Origin: Myxococcales bacterium
GTDB lineage: Bacteria > Myxococcota_A > UBA9160 > UBA4427
Direction of reading: 5' to 3'
Length of the DNA: 64,000 bases
NCBI GenBank assembly: GCA_022563535.1
Contig: JADFNE010000006.1
Span: 1-64,000 of the forward strand
Part shown: positions 30,362-40,068 of the stretch, piece after piece
Position numbering within the stretch: position 1 is the first letter of the stretch
Layout: every line of letters begins with the position of its first letter
Made by a program: the position numbers and the translations under genes
The notes under the pieces: generated by a model
The model's input: the letters and a program-made list of their open reading frames with translations, nothing else
What the model was told of the DNA's origin: nothing
Databases searched by the model: none

Positions 30362-30913
30362 TTGGGCCGTATCAACTTGGTGGAGGGCGACATCAGTGAT
30401 CAGGATGTCGACGCGATCGTCAACGCAGCGAACAGTGAGTTGCTTCTCGGTACCGGAGTCGCCGGAGTCATTCGGGAAAAGGGCGGCCCGACGATCCAGC
30501 AAGAGTGCGACGAGATCGGACCGATCGAAGTCGGCACTGCGGTGGTAACCAGCGCGGGTAATCTCAAGGCGCGATACGTCGTGCACGCGGCGGGCATGAC
30601 GCCGGGAGGTGCTGCCGAGGAAGCGAATGTTCGAGATGCGCTGCGTGCATCCCTGGTGCTCGCCGCCGAGAAGGGGCTTCGCACGATTGCGATTCCGGCC
30701 ATCGGGACCGGTATTGGAGGTTTCGCGGTGCAGCGTTGCGCCGAAGTTTCCCTCGAAGAGGCCAGGCTTCACCTGGCCGGTGAGACCTCCCTCGAAGAGA
30801 TTCGCTTCGTGCTGTTCGGTGAGCCCGCGTTTCGGGTCTTCGAGATGGTCAACGACTCGGCCAAGGTCGCTGCCCAAATGGAGCGCATGGCCAAACTGCG
30901 CAAGCGCGATTGA
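30362..30913 (+). CDS. macrodomain protein, ADP-ribose or O-acetyl-ADP-ribose hydrolase
   Basis: 183-residue macrodomain of the MacroD/YmdB type. Signatures are DAIVNAANSELLLGTGVAGV (Asn pair near residue 20 in the ADP-ribose pocket) and IPAIGTGIGGF near 120 for the phosphate loop. Such enzymes remove ADP-ribose from proteins or deacetylate O-acetyl-ADP-ribose. The start is a TTG with GGGGAG about six bases upstream. The C-terminal ~40 residues are a helical extension. Confidence 0.85.
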   Translation: MGRINLVEGDISDQDVDAIVNAANSELLLGTGVAGVIREKGGPTIQQECDEIGPIEVGTAVVTSAGNLKARYVVHAAGMTPGGAAEEANVRDALRASLVLAAEKGLRTIAIPAIGTGIGGFAVQRCAEVSLEEARLHLAGETSLEEIRFVLFGEPAFRVFEMVNDSAKVAAQMERMAKLRKRD

Positions 30914-31024
30914 GGGATTCCCCTCCCGGCGGATCCGGCCATCCAATCCTATACTGAACCGCTGATCTTTCGCCTGAAATTGCCGATGTACGGACTTGGC
31001 GAATTTCCAGATCGTGTCTAAACC

Positions 31025-31051
31025 AAGTACACCAAGTACACTAAGTACACG
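31025..31051 (+). repeat. three tandem 9-bp repeats before hemX
   Basis: AAGTACACC, AAGTACACT and AAGTACACG follow one another without a gap. The last base of the array is the first G of the GGAG that serves the hemX GTG at 31062. If the upstream TTG at 30996 were used, the array would be translated as a Ser-Thr-(Pro/Leu) repeat. Confidence 0.9.
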
Positions 31052-31061
31052 GAGACAGCTG

Positions 31062-31859
31062 GTGGTTGAGTTTCAGCAACTCGCGGCCGCGATTTATCTC
31101 GCAGCGGGGATCGGGGCCTTGGTGGGTGTCGTATTGCCTGCGCCGCGCATGAGTCGAGGTGCGGTCTGGGGACTCGTGTTCGGAGCGGCGGTGCAGACCG
31201 CCGCCTTCGCCACGCTACATCGAGTCGCGGATTCGCCTCCAATCACGTCGCTGTCCGTGGTGCTGGCTTCGAGTGCCTGGATGACCGTGGTCTTCGCCGT
31301 GCTGCTCAGTTTAAAGGTTCGGTTGCCGGGACTTGCTGCGGTGGTGGGTCCACTGGCGTTTCTCGGTGTCTTTGTCGCGTCGCTCGGTTGGAAGGCCGGG
31401 GGTGGCGTTCCGATCGACGTCAGCGAGACCGGCACCTGGCCGCATATTCATGTCTTGTTGGCCAGCGGGGGCATCGCGTTGCTGGGAATTGCCGGCCTGG
31501 CGGGTCTCTTCTTTCTGCTGGAACACCGAAGACTCAAAGCAAAGCCACCCGTGGCCGCGAGCATTCCGCTGCCCTCCCTGGAAGCGCTCGACCGAGTCAA
31601 CGTCGTCACCACCGCGGTGGGCTTTGCGCTACTGACCCTCGGAATCTTGACGGGCATGATCTGGCTGCACGAGACCCGGGGCATGGCTTGGATGGGGACC
31701 ACCCACGAAGCCTGGATGGTAATCTCGTGGACCATCTATGCCGGTCTGGTCGCGGCGCGCTATGCGGGTAGACAAGGTGCGCGACAAGCTGCGGCGAGTG
31801 CCCTGGCGGGTTTCGCCTTCCTGTTGTTCGGGGTCATGGGCGTGGGAGTCATGAGTTGA
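31062..31859 (+). CDS. hemX: HemX/CcsA-type membrane protein of the haem operon
   Basis: Polytopic membrane protein (about eight helices) of the CcsA/HemX family, often the first gene of hemA operons, where HemX affects glutamyl-tRNA reductase levels. The family tryptophan segment is present in altered form (GMAWMGTTHEAWMVISWTIYA), unlike the WGxxWxWD motif of true cytochrome c assembly CcsA. GTG at 31062 is chosen for GGAG seven bases upstream; this gives 265 residues. A TTG at 30996 would add 22 residues encoded by the repeat array. Overlaps hemA by four bases. Confidence 0.78.
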   Translation: MVEFQQLAAAIYLAAGIGALVGVVLPAPRMSRGAVWGLVFGAAVQTAAFATLHRVADSPPITSLSVVLASSAWMTVVFAVLLSLKVRLPGLAAVVGPLAFLGVFVASLGWKAGGGVPIDVSETGTWPHIHVLLASGGIALLGIAGLAGLFFLLEHRRLKAKPPVAASIPLPSLEALDRVNVVTTAVGFALLTLGILTGMIWLHETRGMAWMGTTHEAWMVISWTIYAGLVAARYAGRQGARQAAASALAGFAFLLFGVMGVGVMS

Positions 31860-33292
31860 AGATCCTGCTGATCGGCATGAATCACCGCACCGCGCCCCTC
31901 GAGGTTCGCGAGCGCTACGCCGCGGAGGACCCGGGTCCCGCGCTGCGCAAACTCGTAATGTGCGAGGAGATCGAAGAAGCGGTCCTGGTATCGACCTGCA
32001 ACCGGGTCGATCTCGTGGTGACGACTCGGCAAATCGAAGATGCAGTACTTCGAGTGCATCGATTCTTTCGCACCGATCTAGTCGGCGACAGCGCAGGTGT
32101 CACGGGAGCGTCCCTCGACGATTTCACCTATGAACACCGGGATCGCGACGCGGTCCAACACGTATTTCGGGTGGCGTCCTCCCTCGATTCCATGGTGGTT
32201 GGCGAACCGCAGATCCTCGGCCAGATGAAGGACGCGTACCGTCTCGCGGTTGAGAACGAAGTCTGTGGCCCTGTACTCTCCCGGCTCTTTCAGCGCGCCT
32301 TCGCGACTGCGAAGCGGGTCAAGAACGAAACGCGGATTGCCCAACGCCCGGTGTCGGTGGCCCGGGTCGCGGTCGATCTGGCTCGGCAGATCTTCGAGAA
32401 CCTGGGGGACAAGAGCGCGTTGCTGCTGGGTGCAGGCGAGATGATCGAGCTTTCCCTGATTGCACTGCAGCGTGAAGGCTTGCGCGAGATTCGGGTTGCC
32501 AACCGCACACTCGCCAATGCGGAGGAACTCGCCGCTCGGTTTTCTGCGACTCCCCATCGGCTCGATGAGATAGAGTCGCTCTTGCCCGAAGCGGACGTCG
32601 TGCTCTGTTGTGTTGGTGGAGACCAACCGCTCCTCGGCTATTCAATGGTCAAACGTGCCCTCGATGCTCGCCGGAGTCGTCCTGTCTTCTTCATCGACAT
32701 GGGTGTGCCGCGCAACGTCGATCCGCGGATCGAATCCCTGGACAACGCCTACGTCTACGACATGGACGATCTCCAGAGCGTCGCCGATGCCAATGCGGGA
32801 GAACGTCGCCGAGAGTCGGATCAAGGGGAAGCCATCGTTCGCCAGGAACAGCTTCAGTTCGATAGCTGGATGGCGGCCTTGAGGGCGGTGCCGACCATTC
32901 GTCACTTGCGCGCGCGAGCGGAGCAGATTCGCACCGGCGAAATGGAGCGCATGGCCGGACGACTGCGACTCGACGAACAACAGCGCCAGGGGGTTGAAGC
33001 CCTTACCCGCGCGATCGTGAACAAGCTCCTGCACGCACCCCTTTCCCACTTGCGCAACGAAGCCGAAGGTGGACTGGGTGTCGAATCTCTCGAAGTAGCG
33101 CGCGTCCTGTTTGCGCTGGACGACGACGCAGCTCCCGGCGCCGCAGCCGACGATGCCCTGCGTCAAGAGATGGAGCGCACTCGCCTGGCAGAAGCGGCGT
33201 CAGCAGAAGCCGGTACCAGTGGTGCGACGGAAGTCGCTGAGGACGACAGTTCGTTTGACCCTGCGCTCGATGAAGACGGGGAAGACCGATGA
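31856..33292 (+). CDS. hemA: glutamyl-tRNA reductase
   Basis: Reduces glutamyl-tRNA to glutamate-1-semialdehyde, the first committed step of haem by the C5 route. Catalytic Cys48 is in LVSTCNRVDLV, the GEPQILGQMKDAYRLA segment and the NADPH-binding motif LLLGAGEMIEL are intact, and the C-terminal dimerisation domain is followed by an unusual acidic tail of ~50 residues (EDDSSFDPALDEDGEDR). TTG start overlapping the hemX stop. Confidence 0.96.
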   Translation: MKILLIGMNHRTAPLEVRERYAAEDPGPALRKLVMCEEIEEAVLVSTCNRVDLVVTTRQIEDAVLRVHRFFRTDLVGDSAGVTGASLDDFTYEHRDRDAVQHVFRVASSLDSMVVGEPQILGQMKDAYRLAVENEVCGPVLSRLFQRAFATAKRVKNETRIAQRPVSVARVAVDLARQIFENLGDKSALLLGAGEMIELSLIALQREGLREIRVANRTLANAEELAARFSATPHRLDEIESLLPEADVVLCCVGGDQPLLGYSMVKRALDARRSRPVFFIDMGVPRNVDPRIESLDNAYVYDMDDLQSVADANAGERRRESDQGEAIVRQEQLQFDSWMAALRAVPTIRHLRARAEQIRTGEMERMAGRLRLDEQQRQGVEALTRAIVNKLLHAPLSHLRNEAEGGLGVESLEVARVLFALDDDAAPGAAADDALRQEMERTRLAEAASAEAGTSGATEVAEDDSSFDPALDEDGEDR

Positions 33293-34215
33293 GCGTGATT
33301 CGGATCGCCACCCGGGGCAGCGAACTGGCGCTGGCCCAGGCCCGTTTTGTCGCGGACCGCATTCAGAAAGAACTCGACCACGAGACCGAGTTGCTGGTGA
33401 TCAAGACGCAAGGCGACAAGATCTTGGATGTTCCCCTGGCCGAAATCGGGGGAAAGGGTCTGTTCGTCAAGGAAATTGAAGAGGCGCTGCTCGACGGTCG
33501 CGCGGACGTCGCCGTCCACAGCGCAAAGGATCTGCCCGCGCAACTCGAACCCGGGCTCGTATTGACTGCGTTTCCCGAGCGTGTGGATCCCCGGGATGCG
33601 CTGGTTTCGCGGGACCGCACTCTCACCCTGGAAAGCCTGCGAAAAAACGCACGGGTGGGTACCGGGAGTACGCGCCGTGCTGCGCTGCTGTTGGCGCATC
33701 GACCCGATCTCGAGATTGTTCCCCTGCGAGGAAACGTTCCAACCCGGGTCGCAAAACTGGAAAGCGAAAATCTCGACGCGGTCATCCTCGCTTGCGCGGG
33801 TCTCGAACGGCTCGGCATGGATGACTTGATTTGCGAGCGCATCAGCTGCGAAGTCATGCTTCCCGCGGTCTGCCAGGGAACGCTCGCACTCGAAACCCGC
33901 AAAGACGACGCGGTGGCGCAGTTGATCGCCCGGCTTGACGAACCCAGCGCGGCATTGTCCGTTGCCGGGGAACGGAGCTTTCTTTTGCGAATCGAGGGCG
34001 ATTGCACGGTTCCGATGGCCGTTCATCTGGTCGAGCGCGGCGAAGGACGCGTCTGGTTGCGGGGACTCGTCGCGAGTTTGGACGGCAAGCGGATCGTTCG
34101 CGCCGAAGAAGAGGTGGCGTCGTCCGAAGCGGCGGCGGCGGGTCGCCGGGTTGCGGAAGCGGTCCTCGAAGGAGGGGGGGCCGAGATTCTCCGCGAACTG
34201 CAGAGCACTCGGTGA
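33289..34215 (+). CDS. hemC: porphobilinogen deaminase (hydroxymethylbilane synthase)
   Basis: Joins four porphobilinogen units into hydroxymethylbilane. 308 residues, with IATRGSELALAQARFVAD at the start, KDLPAQLEPGL near residue 82 and dipyrromethane-attachment Cys239 (IEGDCTVPMAVH). ATG overlaps hemA by four bases. Confidence 0.96.
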   Translation: MSVIRIATRGSELALAQARFVADRIQKELDHETELLVIKTQGDKILDVPLAEIGGKGLFVKEIEEALLDGRADVAVHSAKDLPAQLEPGLVLTAFPERVDPRDALVSRDRTLTLESLRKNARVGTGSTRRAALLLAHRPDLEIVPLRGNVPTRVAKLESENLDAVILACAGLERLGMDDLICERISCEVMLPAVCQGTLALETRKDDAVAQLIARLDEPSAALSVAGERSFLLRIEGDCTVPMAVHLVERGEGRVWLRGLVASLDGKRIVRAEEEVASSEAAAAGRRVAEAVLEGGGAEILRELQSTR

Positions 34216-34222
34216 ATTCCTG

Positions 34223-35794
34223 ATGGCAGTCAAGAAACAAACCAGCCCTGGGGAAGGGCGAGTGACCCTGGTCGGTGCGGGTCCCGGGGATCCCGATTTG
34301 ATCACGGTTCGCGGCGCTGCGGCGCTGGCCTCGGCCGACGTCGTGCTGTTCGACGAGCTTGCCACTGAAGAGCTTCTCTATCTGGCGCCCGAGCGCGCCG
34401 AGCGGATCAACGTCGGCAAGCGCGGCCACGACCTGCCGACGCGAAGCCAGGCGGACATCAACGCCTTGATCGTCGAACGCGCAAAGCTCGGACAGTCGGT
34501 CGTGCGGCTGAAGGGCGGAGATCCCTTCGTGTTTGGTCGCGGCGGAGAAGAGGCGAGCGTCTGCGCTGAAAACGGAATCCCATGCGAGGTGGTGCCCGGG
34601 GTGAGTTCGCCCATCGGCGCGCTCGCGTATGCGGGCATTCCCGTGACCGATCGCCGCCATGCGGCATCGTTTGCCGTGGTGACCGGACACAAAGATCCCG
34701 TGCCCTCGGCGGAGATGACGCGCTGGCAAGAGTTGGGAAGCGCGGTCGATACCCTCGTGATCTTGATGGGAATGCAAAAGCTTCCGCAGTTGATCGAGCG
34801 CATCATCGAAGGCGGCCGCTCTCCTGCGACTCCGTCCGCGGTGGTCATGAACGGCACCCTGGCAACACAACGTGTTGTCGTTGCCCCATTGTCCGAACTC
34901 GCTACCCGGGTCGCCGAAGCGGGACTCACAGCACCGGCTGTCATTGTAATCGGCGACGTGGTCAAGCTGCGCAGCCAACTCGCCTGGTGGGAGCGAACGC
35001 CATTGTTCGGCAAGCGCGTGCTCGTCACCCGCACCCATGCCCAGGCCGGAGAGATGAGCAGTGCACTGAGGGCGGCGGGTGCAGAACCCGTCTTGATTCC
35101 GATGATCGAACTCGTGCCGACCGAAGATACGAGCGCGCTCGATCTCGCTCTGTCTCAACTCGATCGCTACGACGGGCTACTTTTTACCAGCGCCAACGCG
35201 GTGCGGTTCTTTGCCGCGCGCGCGAGAGAGTTGGGGCGGGCCGCAGCATTTTCGGCTCTGCGTGCTCAGGTTCTATGTGTGGGTCCGCAGTCGGCCCGGG
35301 CCGCCCTGGAAGCGGGACTGCCTGTTCATTTGACCGGGTCGGGCCGCGGAGACTCCGAATCTTTCCTGCGCGAACTGATCGCGATTCTGCCGCCCTCGGG
35401 TCGTCGTTTTCTGCTGCCCCGATCGGACATCGGTCGCAACGTGGTTCCCGACACGCTGCGAGAGGCCGGCGCCGAGGTGGATGTCGTCGAGGCGTATCGC
35501 AACATTGCGGCGGACGTCGATGCCGCAGCGCTGCGCCGGGCGATACTCTCGGGCGACCTCGATGTACTGACTTTTGCGAGCCCCTCGGCCGTGGTTAACT
35601 TCTTCGCGCTGCTCGACGAATCGGCCAAAACGGCTGCGAAGGGTCTGTTGATTGCGGCGGTGGGAAAGACCACGAGTCAGGCCCTCGAGCAACAGGGCGC
35701 GGTAGCGCAGGTAATTCCCGCGCGACCTGGCGGCAGCGAGTTGGTTGCGGCGCTGGCAGAATATGTGGCGCAAACTCGGGGTAGTTCGGGATAG
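34223..35794 (+). CDS. fused uroporphyrinogen-III methyltransferase and uroporphyrinogen-III synthase
   Basis: Bifunctional CobA/HemD fusion, 523 residues from the ATG at 34223. Residues ~10-255 are the SAM-dependent methyltransferase ([55 protein letters not shown]), which diverts uroporphyrinogen III to sirohaem or cobalamin. Residues ~265-515 are uroporphyrinogen III synthase ([29 protein letters not shown]). It begins eight bases after hemC. This fusion is known in several deltaproteobacteria and Clostridia. Confidence 0.94.
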   Translation: MAVKKQTSPGEGRVTLVGAGPGDPDLITVRGAAALASADVVLFDELATEELLYLAPERAERINVGKRGHDLPTRSQADINALIVERAKLGQSVVRLKGGDPFVFGRGGEEASVCAENGIPCEVVPGVSSPIGALAYAGIPVTDRRHAASFAVVTGHKDPVPSAEMTRWQELGSAVDTLVILMGMQKLPQLIERIIEGGRSPATPSAVVMNGTLATQRVVVAPLSELATRVAEAGLTAPAVIVIGDVVKLRSQLAWWERTPLFGKRVLVTRTHAQAGEMSSALRAAGAEPVLIPMIELVPTEDTSALDLALSQLDRYDGLLFTSANAVRFFAARARELGRAAAFSALRAQVLCVGPQSARAALEAGLPVHLTGSGRGDSESFLRELIAILPPSGRRFLLPRSDIGRNVVPDTLREAGAEVDVVEAYRNIAADVDAAALRRAILSGDLDVLTFASPSAVVNFFALLDESAKTAAKGLLIAAVGKTTSQALEQQGAVAQVIPARPGGSELVAALAEYVAQTRGSSG

Positions 35795-35807
35795 TGGAGA
35801 TGAAGTC

Positions 35808-36782
35808 ATGAGTTTTCCCAAAAATCGTATGCGGCGCTTGCGCCGAACCGAAACCCTGCGGCGGATGTCTCGCGAAACCCGGCTTTCCCGGGACAATCTC
35901 GTGTTGCCCCTCTTTGTCGTCGAGGGCGGCGGGGTGCGGGAAGAAGTGTCGTCGATGCCCGGGGTGTTTCGATACTCGGTCGATCAGGTCGTCGATGAAG
36001 CAAAGCGCGTCTTCGATCTCGGTGTCCCAGCCGTAATCTTCTTCGGTATTCCCGACACCAAGGACGCCATTGGCAGCGGTGCCGATGCACCTGACGGAGT
36101 CGTCCAACGTGCAGTCTCCGAGGTCAAACGCTCCGTGCCCGAGCTGTGCATCATGACCGACGTGTGTCTGTGCGAGTACACAGACCACGGTCACTGTGGT
36201 TTGATCGAAGATGAAACGGTATTGAACGATCCCTCGTTGGAACGCCTGGCCAGTACCGCACTCTCCCACGCGCGCGCCGGGGCGGACATCGTTGCACCTT
36301 CGGACATGATGGACGGCCGCGTTGCCGCAATCCGTCAGCGCCTGGACGATAATGAATTCGAGGACACCATCATCCTCGCCTACGCGGCCAAGTTCTCGAG
36401 CGCCTACTACGGCCCGTTCCGCGATGCAGCCGAATCCACCCCCCAGTTTGGCGATCGACGTTCCTACCAGATGGATCCGCCGAACCGCCGCGAAGCACTG
36501 CGCGAGATGCGACTAGATCTCGAAGAGGGTGCAGACGTCTTGATGGTCAAGCCCGCGCTGCCCTATCTGGACATCCTTGCAGACGCCCGTAGAGAGTTCG
36601 ACGTGCCCCTGGCCGCGTATCATGTTTCCGGGGAATACGCGATGATCCACGCCGCGGCCGAACGTGGCTGGATCGACGGAGACCGGGCCATGGAAGAGGC
36701 GTTGATCTCGATCAAGCGAGCGGGAGCCGACTGGATCCTCACCTACGCCGCCGCCGACATGGCGGCAAAGCTGAAGTCTTGA
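35808..36782 (+). CDS. hemB: delta-aminolevulinic acid dehydratase (porphobilinogen synthase)
   Basis: Condenses two 5-aminolevulinate molecules to porphobilinogen. 324 residues from the ATG at 35808 (GGAG eight bases upstream). Zinc-binding Cys are in [14 protein letters not shown], so this is a zinc-dependent form. Schiff-base Lys lies in [12 protein letters not shown], with the second Lys in [16 protein letters not shown]. Last gene of the haem operon; the steps from hemA to uroporphyrinogen III are complete except hemL. Confidence 0.97.
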   Translation: MSFPKNRMRRLRRTETLRRMSRETRLSRDNLVLPLFVVEGGGVREEVSSMPGVFRYSVDQVVDEAKRVFDLGVPAVIFFGIPDTKDAIGSGADAPDGVVQRAVSEVKRSVPELCIMTDVCLCEYTDHGHCGLIEDETVLNDPSLERLASTALSHARAGADIVAPSDMMDGRVAAIRQRLDDNEFEDTIILAYAAKFSSAYYGPFRDAAESTPQFGDRRSYQMDPPNRREALREMRLDLEEGADVLMVKPALPYLDILADARREFDVPLAAYHVSGEYAMIHAAAERGWIDGDRAMEEALISIKRAGADWILTYAAADMAAKLKS

Positions 36783-36815
36783 ACGTAGACAGTTTTGTTT
36801 TTTTAGGAGCCAACT

Positions 36816-37007
36816 GTGGCAGTGGTGTACAAGGTCGTAGAACTCAGCATGGTCTCTGCGGAAGACATCGAGAAAACGCTCAACTCGTGGACCGCCAAGG
36901 GGTGGACATTTGACACGATTCAGTTTGCGATGAGAGACTCTTCGAAGCGACCCGCCATGGCGTTCGTGACGTTCGTGCGGGATGACGAGGAGTCGGGCGA
37001 GGCCTAG
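36816..37007 (+). CDS. DUF4177 small protein
   Basis: 63-residue protein of the DUF4177 type: YKVVELSMVSAEDIEKTLN, then GWTFDTIQFAM. AGGAG lies just before the GTG start. It follows hemB by 33 bases and is probably co-transcribed. It is followed at once by a palindromic element. No function is established. Confidence 0.75.
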   Translation: MAVVYKVVELSMVSAEDIEKTLNSWTAKGWTFDTIQFAMRDSSKRPAMAFVTFVRDDEESGEA

Positions 37008-37039
37008 GAGCCTGCGCCTTCTACCGCGCAGACTCTAGG
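37003..37039. repeat. dispersed palindromic element, copy 3, between convergent stops
   Basis: CCTAGGAGCCTGCGC and GCGCAGACTCTAGG pair with one bulge and one mismatch around loop CTTCTACC. It overlaps the DUF4177 stop codon and ends one base before the aarF stop (minus strand), which suggests a bidirectional terminator. Same family as the copies at 18866 and 30300. Confidence 0.75.
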
Positions 37040-38374
37040 TCACTTCCGCCCAACCAGGAACGGCAACATCATCCGCATCAGGTTCGTCCGTACCCCCAAG
37101 GTCTTCGCCAGTCCCGACAACAAACCGAGAACCCGCCCCAGCAAGTAAACATGGTTGGGCATCTGCACGATCGGGTTCTCTCGCACGAGTTTTACGATCT
37201 TCCTCCCATACCGGCGCACCTCGGGCGGGCTTGAATCGTCGGCGTCCCGCACCTCGATTGCGCTTTCCAGCACGACCTTCGAGATCTCTCGCAGCGAGTC
37301 CGAGTCCCCGTCCCGGGTCTCGAACCCGACCGCAATCAGTGCTTCTGCCATTGCGCCTGCGTCGTTCTTGAAAATCGCAGTCGTGAAGTCCGTGATTCCG
37401 GCGCGAAAAGACGGAGGCAATTCTTTGGCGAGCCCGAAGTCGAGAAAGACGATCTCGGCCCCGATCCCATCGGTGCGCCTGCGCACGAGCAGGTTTCCGG
37501 GGTGGGGGTCGGCGTGAAAAAAACCGCGGCGCAGTATTTGTTCGGCGTAGGCTGCGCCGATGATCTGCATGACTTCGGCGGGGTCGATTCCCGCATCGAC
37601 CATGCCCTGGCGGTCGCCGATTTTGATTCCGTCGATGAACTCCATGACGAGGACTTTTTTGGTGCTGAAGGCTTCGTAGATGAACGGAACTGCGACGTTG
37701 GGGGAATTTTCGAAGAAGCCCGCGATTCGGTGGGCGTTCTGGGCTTCGTTGAGAAAGTCGAGTTCCTTTGGCACATGGGTTCCGAGTTCGTTGAGTAGCG
37801 GCAGGAGATCGAGTTCTTGTTCGATCAGGCCTACGGCTCCGATCAGAGCGCGCAGGTTGGCGAGATCTGAACTCACGGTGGCTGCAATCTCGGGGTACTG
37901 AACCTTGACTGCGACGCGTTCTCCACTCAGCAGGCGAGCTTCGTGCACCTGGGCCAGGGAGGCGGCGGCGACGGGCACCTCGGAAAACTCGCTGAAGATC
38001 TCGTGAAGCTGGACTCCGAGTTCTTCTTCGACCGTATCGCGCACGACGCGAAAGGAGCGATGAGGGACGCGATCTTGAAGTTTCGAGAGTTGTTCTACGT
38101 ACTCGACGGGAACGACGTCCGCTCGCGAGCCGATGAACTGACAACCCTTGAGGATGAGGCCCTGCAGATCAATTGCAGTCTGGTAGATCGCGCGAGCCGA
38201 TACTTGGTGATGATGCGACCAACGCTTCGACATGTTGGGGGGATCGATGTACTTGGCGATCCATTGGTTGGTCTTGATGCCCAGGTAGACTTTGCCGAAG
38301 GTGAGGCTGATGCGGCGGACGCGTTCGGCACGTTCTTTCAAGCTGAACGCAGTCGTGAGCGCGTCCATCGCCAT
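37040..38374 (-). CDS. ABC1/AarF/UbiB-family atypical kinase
   Basis: UbiB-type protein-kinase-like ATPase linked in other bacteria to ubiquinone or lipid metabolism. 444 residues. The family KxGQ motif appears as LKGCQFIGSR, the Ala-rich loop as AAASLAQVHEA, nucleotide-binding Lys in VAVKVQYPEI, the catalytic loop as FHADPHPGNLLV and the metal Asp in FLDFGLAKEL. The C-terminus carries a hydrophobic segment. The start could be either of two close Met (MAMDAL). No quinone-synthesis gene is nearby. Confidence 0.85.
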   Translation of the reverse strand: MAMDALTTAFSLKERAERVRRISLTFGKVYLGIKTNQWIAKYIDPPNMSKRWSHHHQVSARAIYQTAIDLQGLILKGCQFIGSRADVVPVEYVEQLSKLQDRVPHRSFRVVRDTVEEELGVQLHEIFSEFSEVPVAAASLAQVHEARLLSGERVAVKVQYPEIAATVSSDLANLRALIGAVGLIEQELDLLPLLNELGTHVPKELDFLNEAQNAHRIAGFFENSPNVAVPFIYEAFSTKKVLVMEFIDGIKIGDRQGMVDAGIDPAEVMQIIGAAYAEQILRRGFFHADPHPGNLLVRRRTDGIGAEIVFLDFGLAKELPPSFRAGITDFTTAIFKNDAGAMAEALIAVGFETRDGDSDSLREISKVVLESAIEVRDADDSSPPEVRRYGRKIVKLVRENPIVQMPNHVYLLGRVLGLLSGLAKTLGVRTNLMRMMLPFLVGRK

Positions 38375-38391
38375 GGGATCCAGCCTCCTAT

Positions 38392-39753
38392 TTATTCGTC
38401 TTCGTACCCACTTTTGTTTTCGTATTCATCTTCGGATTCAACACCAGCGTCAAAGAGCATCGGAGTCTTGTTCAGGCAGGTCCAGTCGGGAGCATCTTCC
38501 TGGAGTTCTTCAGCTTCGTCATCGAAGTAGTAGTTTCCACTATAGGCGCACTGAACCCAGTAGTTCGAGTCAAATTCGAGGATGAAGCTGCTTCCATACT
38601 CGTTGTAGCGATACTTGACCTCGTCGGCGAGACCGATTTTCTCGAGAAAACCGAATCCGATGCGCGGTCTGGGCGACTCCGAGAGGTATCCGGCTTTGAC
38701 CAGATCGTCGAGGGTCTCGGGGTAGAACTCCTCGGCCATGATGTGCTGCTGCAGGGCGTGAATGACCTGGGGCGCGCGCACGAAGCGATTGACCGCGTAG
38801 TCTCCCGCCGCCAGAGAATGACCGGCGAACACCGGAACAAAGACCAAGGTCGCCCCGAGCCCCAGGTGAAAGCCGCGGTTCAGCGCGGTTTCTCTTCGCT
38901 TGCGGCTTTGCCGATCGATCGAGCAGGCGGCGATCAAAGCCGCCGCGAGCAAAGCGGACGGCCCGGCGGTTCCAATCGCCAATTCCGGCAGTCCGATCGA
39001 TGTACAGGCTCGCGCGACCCAGAAACCAGGCACCCAGAGCGCGGCCAGAACTCCCACCACGGCCGCGATGTCGACTTTTCGACGAGCCACGGACACCACC
39101 CCGAGTGCTACGGAAAACAAGAATCCGGCGACGACGAGAACGCAGTCATCGAGACACATTGTCGTGAACAACGGCCACGGCGAAATCATGAACATCAGGT
39201 GTTCACTGGTCCCGGTGGCACCCCGCACCGCGGCCATCGTGCAAAAAAAGATTGGGAGATAGACAATGCAGCGCGCTCGCGACGAAAGCCGAAGCCAACT
39301 TGCTACCAGCAGGGGTGCGACCACGGCGGCGGCAAGCGACAGGCCAGTCAAGGCCAGCACCGCTGTAAATCGCCAACTGAATAGTTCCCACGGAGAAGCC
39401 GCGGCGTAGCCCGCAACCGCGAAAAGTGTCGAAGTCAGCGCGAGTGAAAGTGAAAGCATGCGGGCGATCGCCGACCTGCTGCTGAGAAACGTCGCGAGAC
39501 AGACGCCGATCGCGGGCAGGGCGAATAGGAAGGCGCCCATGAGCGGGTTGTCGACGTACCCGCCCATACTCTCAAAATCCAGGATGTAGGTTCGCCCATG
39601 CCACCAGTCGGTGGGCATGCCTCCGGGGGGCGGCGCGAAACCGTAATAGCCGAACACCGTATAACCAAAATTGACGACCACGCTGAGCCAGCCCCAAAGC
39701 CCTCGAGTCTTCAGCGCTTCACGCGTCGGTTCATGCTCAGCCGTGGGAGTCAT
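38392..39753 (-). CDS. polytopic membrane protein with a C-terminal soluble domain
   Basis: 453 residues. About ten hydrophobic helices lie between residues 20 and 330. The last ~120 residues are soluble and acidic; the segment QHIMAEEFYPETLDDLVKAG, then GYLSESPRP resembles the small periplasmic domain of type II secretion pseudopilins (GspG) by eye. The end is very acidic and Tyr/Glu-rich (EDEYENKSGYEDE). No family is recognised with confidence. It begins 17 bases after the aarF-like start and may be co-transcribed with it. Confidence 0.6.
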   Translation of the reverse strand: MTPTAEHEPTREALKTRGLWGWLSVVVNFGYTVFGYYGFAPPPGGMPTDWWHGRTYILDFESMGGYVDNPLMGAFLFALPAIGVCLATFLSSRSAIARMLSLSLALTSTLFAVAGYAAASPWELFSWRFTAVLALTGLSLAAAVVAPLLVASWLRLSSRARCIVYLPIFFCTMAAVRGATGTSEHLMFMISPWPLFTTMCLDDCVLVVAGFLFSVALGVVSVARRKVDIAAVVGVLAALWVPGFWVARACTSIGLPELAIGTAGPSALLAAALIAACSIDRQSRKRRETALNRGFHLGLGATLVFVPVFAGHSLAAGDYAVNRFVRAPQVIHALQQHIMAEEFYPETLDDLVKAGYLSESPRPRIGFGFLEKIGLADEVKYRYNEYGSSFILEFDSNYWVQCAYSGNYYFDDEAEELQEDAPDWTCLNKTPMLFDAGVESEDEYENKSGYEDE

Positions 39754-40068
39754 CTTCGGTTGGCGCTCCAGCAGTGATCTTCAAAAAATTGGCGACAGGA
39801 TCCAGCGGGGAGATCGAGCACAAAAATCTTAACATCCAACGCTTTCCAGTCCGGCAGCCCGAATCGGCACATGGGCCAACGACCTGTCTCCCCTGGGTCG
39901 TGAGGTTTGCGTGTCCCTCGGGGGTGCCGTATTCTCCCGATCTGCCCCCCGGGCACCCGCGCGGGGAAAATTTCTTCCCTCAGGGAATGTTTTCGGGGGA
40001 GGTCAGGGAAGACATCCGGTCGGATCGCCAATCACATCCGGGTTCGGCGAAATTGTAGGGAGCTGAAT
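39754..40068. other. 315-base intergenic region upstream of the universal stress gene
   Basis: Divergent region between a membrane protein (minus) and a universal stress protein (plus). A perfect 13-base palindrome TTCCCTCAGGGAA is at 39975-39987, about 80 bases before the plus-strand gene, and could be an operator. G/C runs surround it. No gene or clear -35/-10 pair is seen. Confidence 0.5.
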
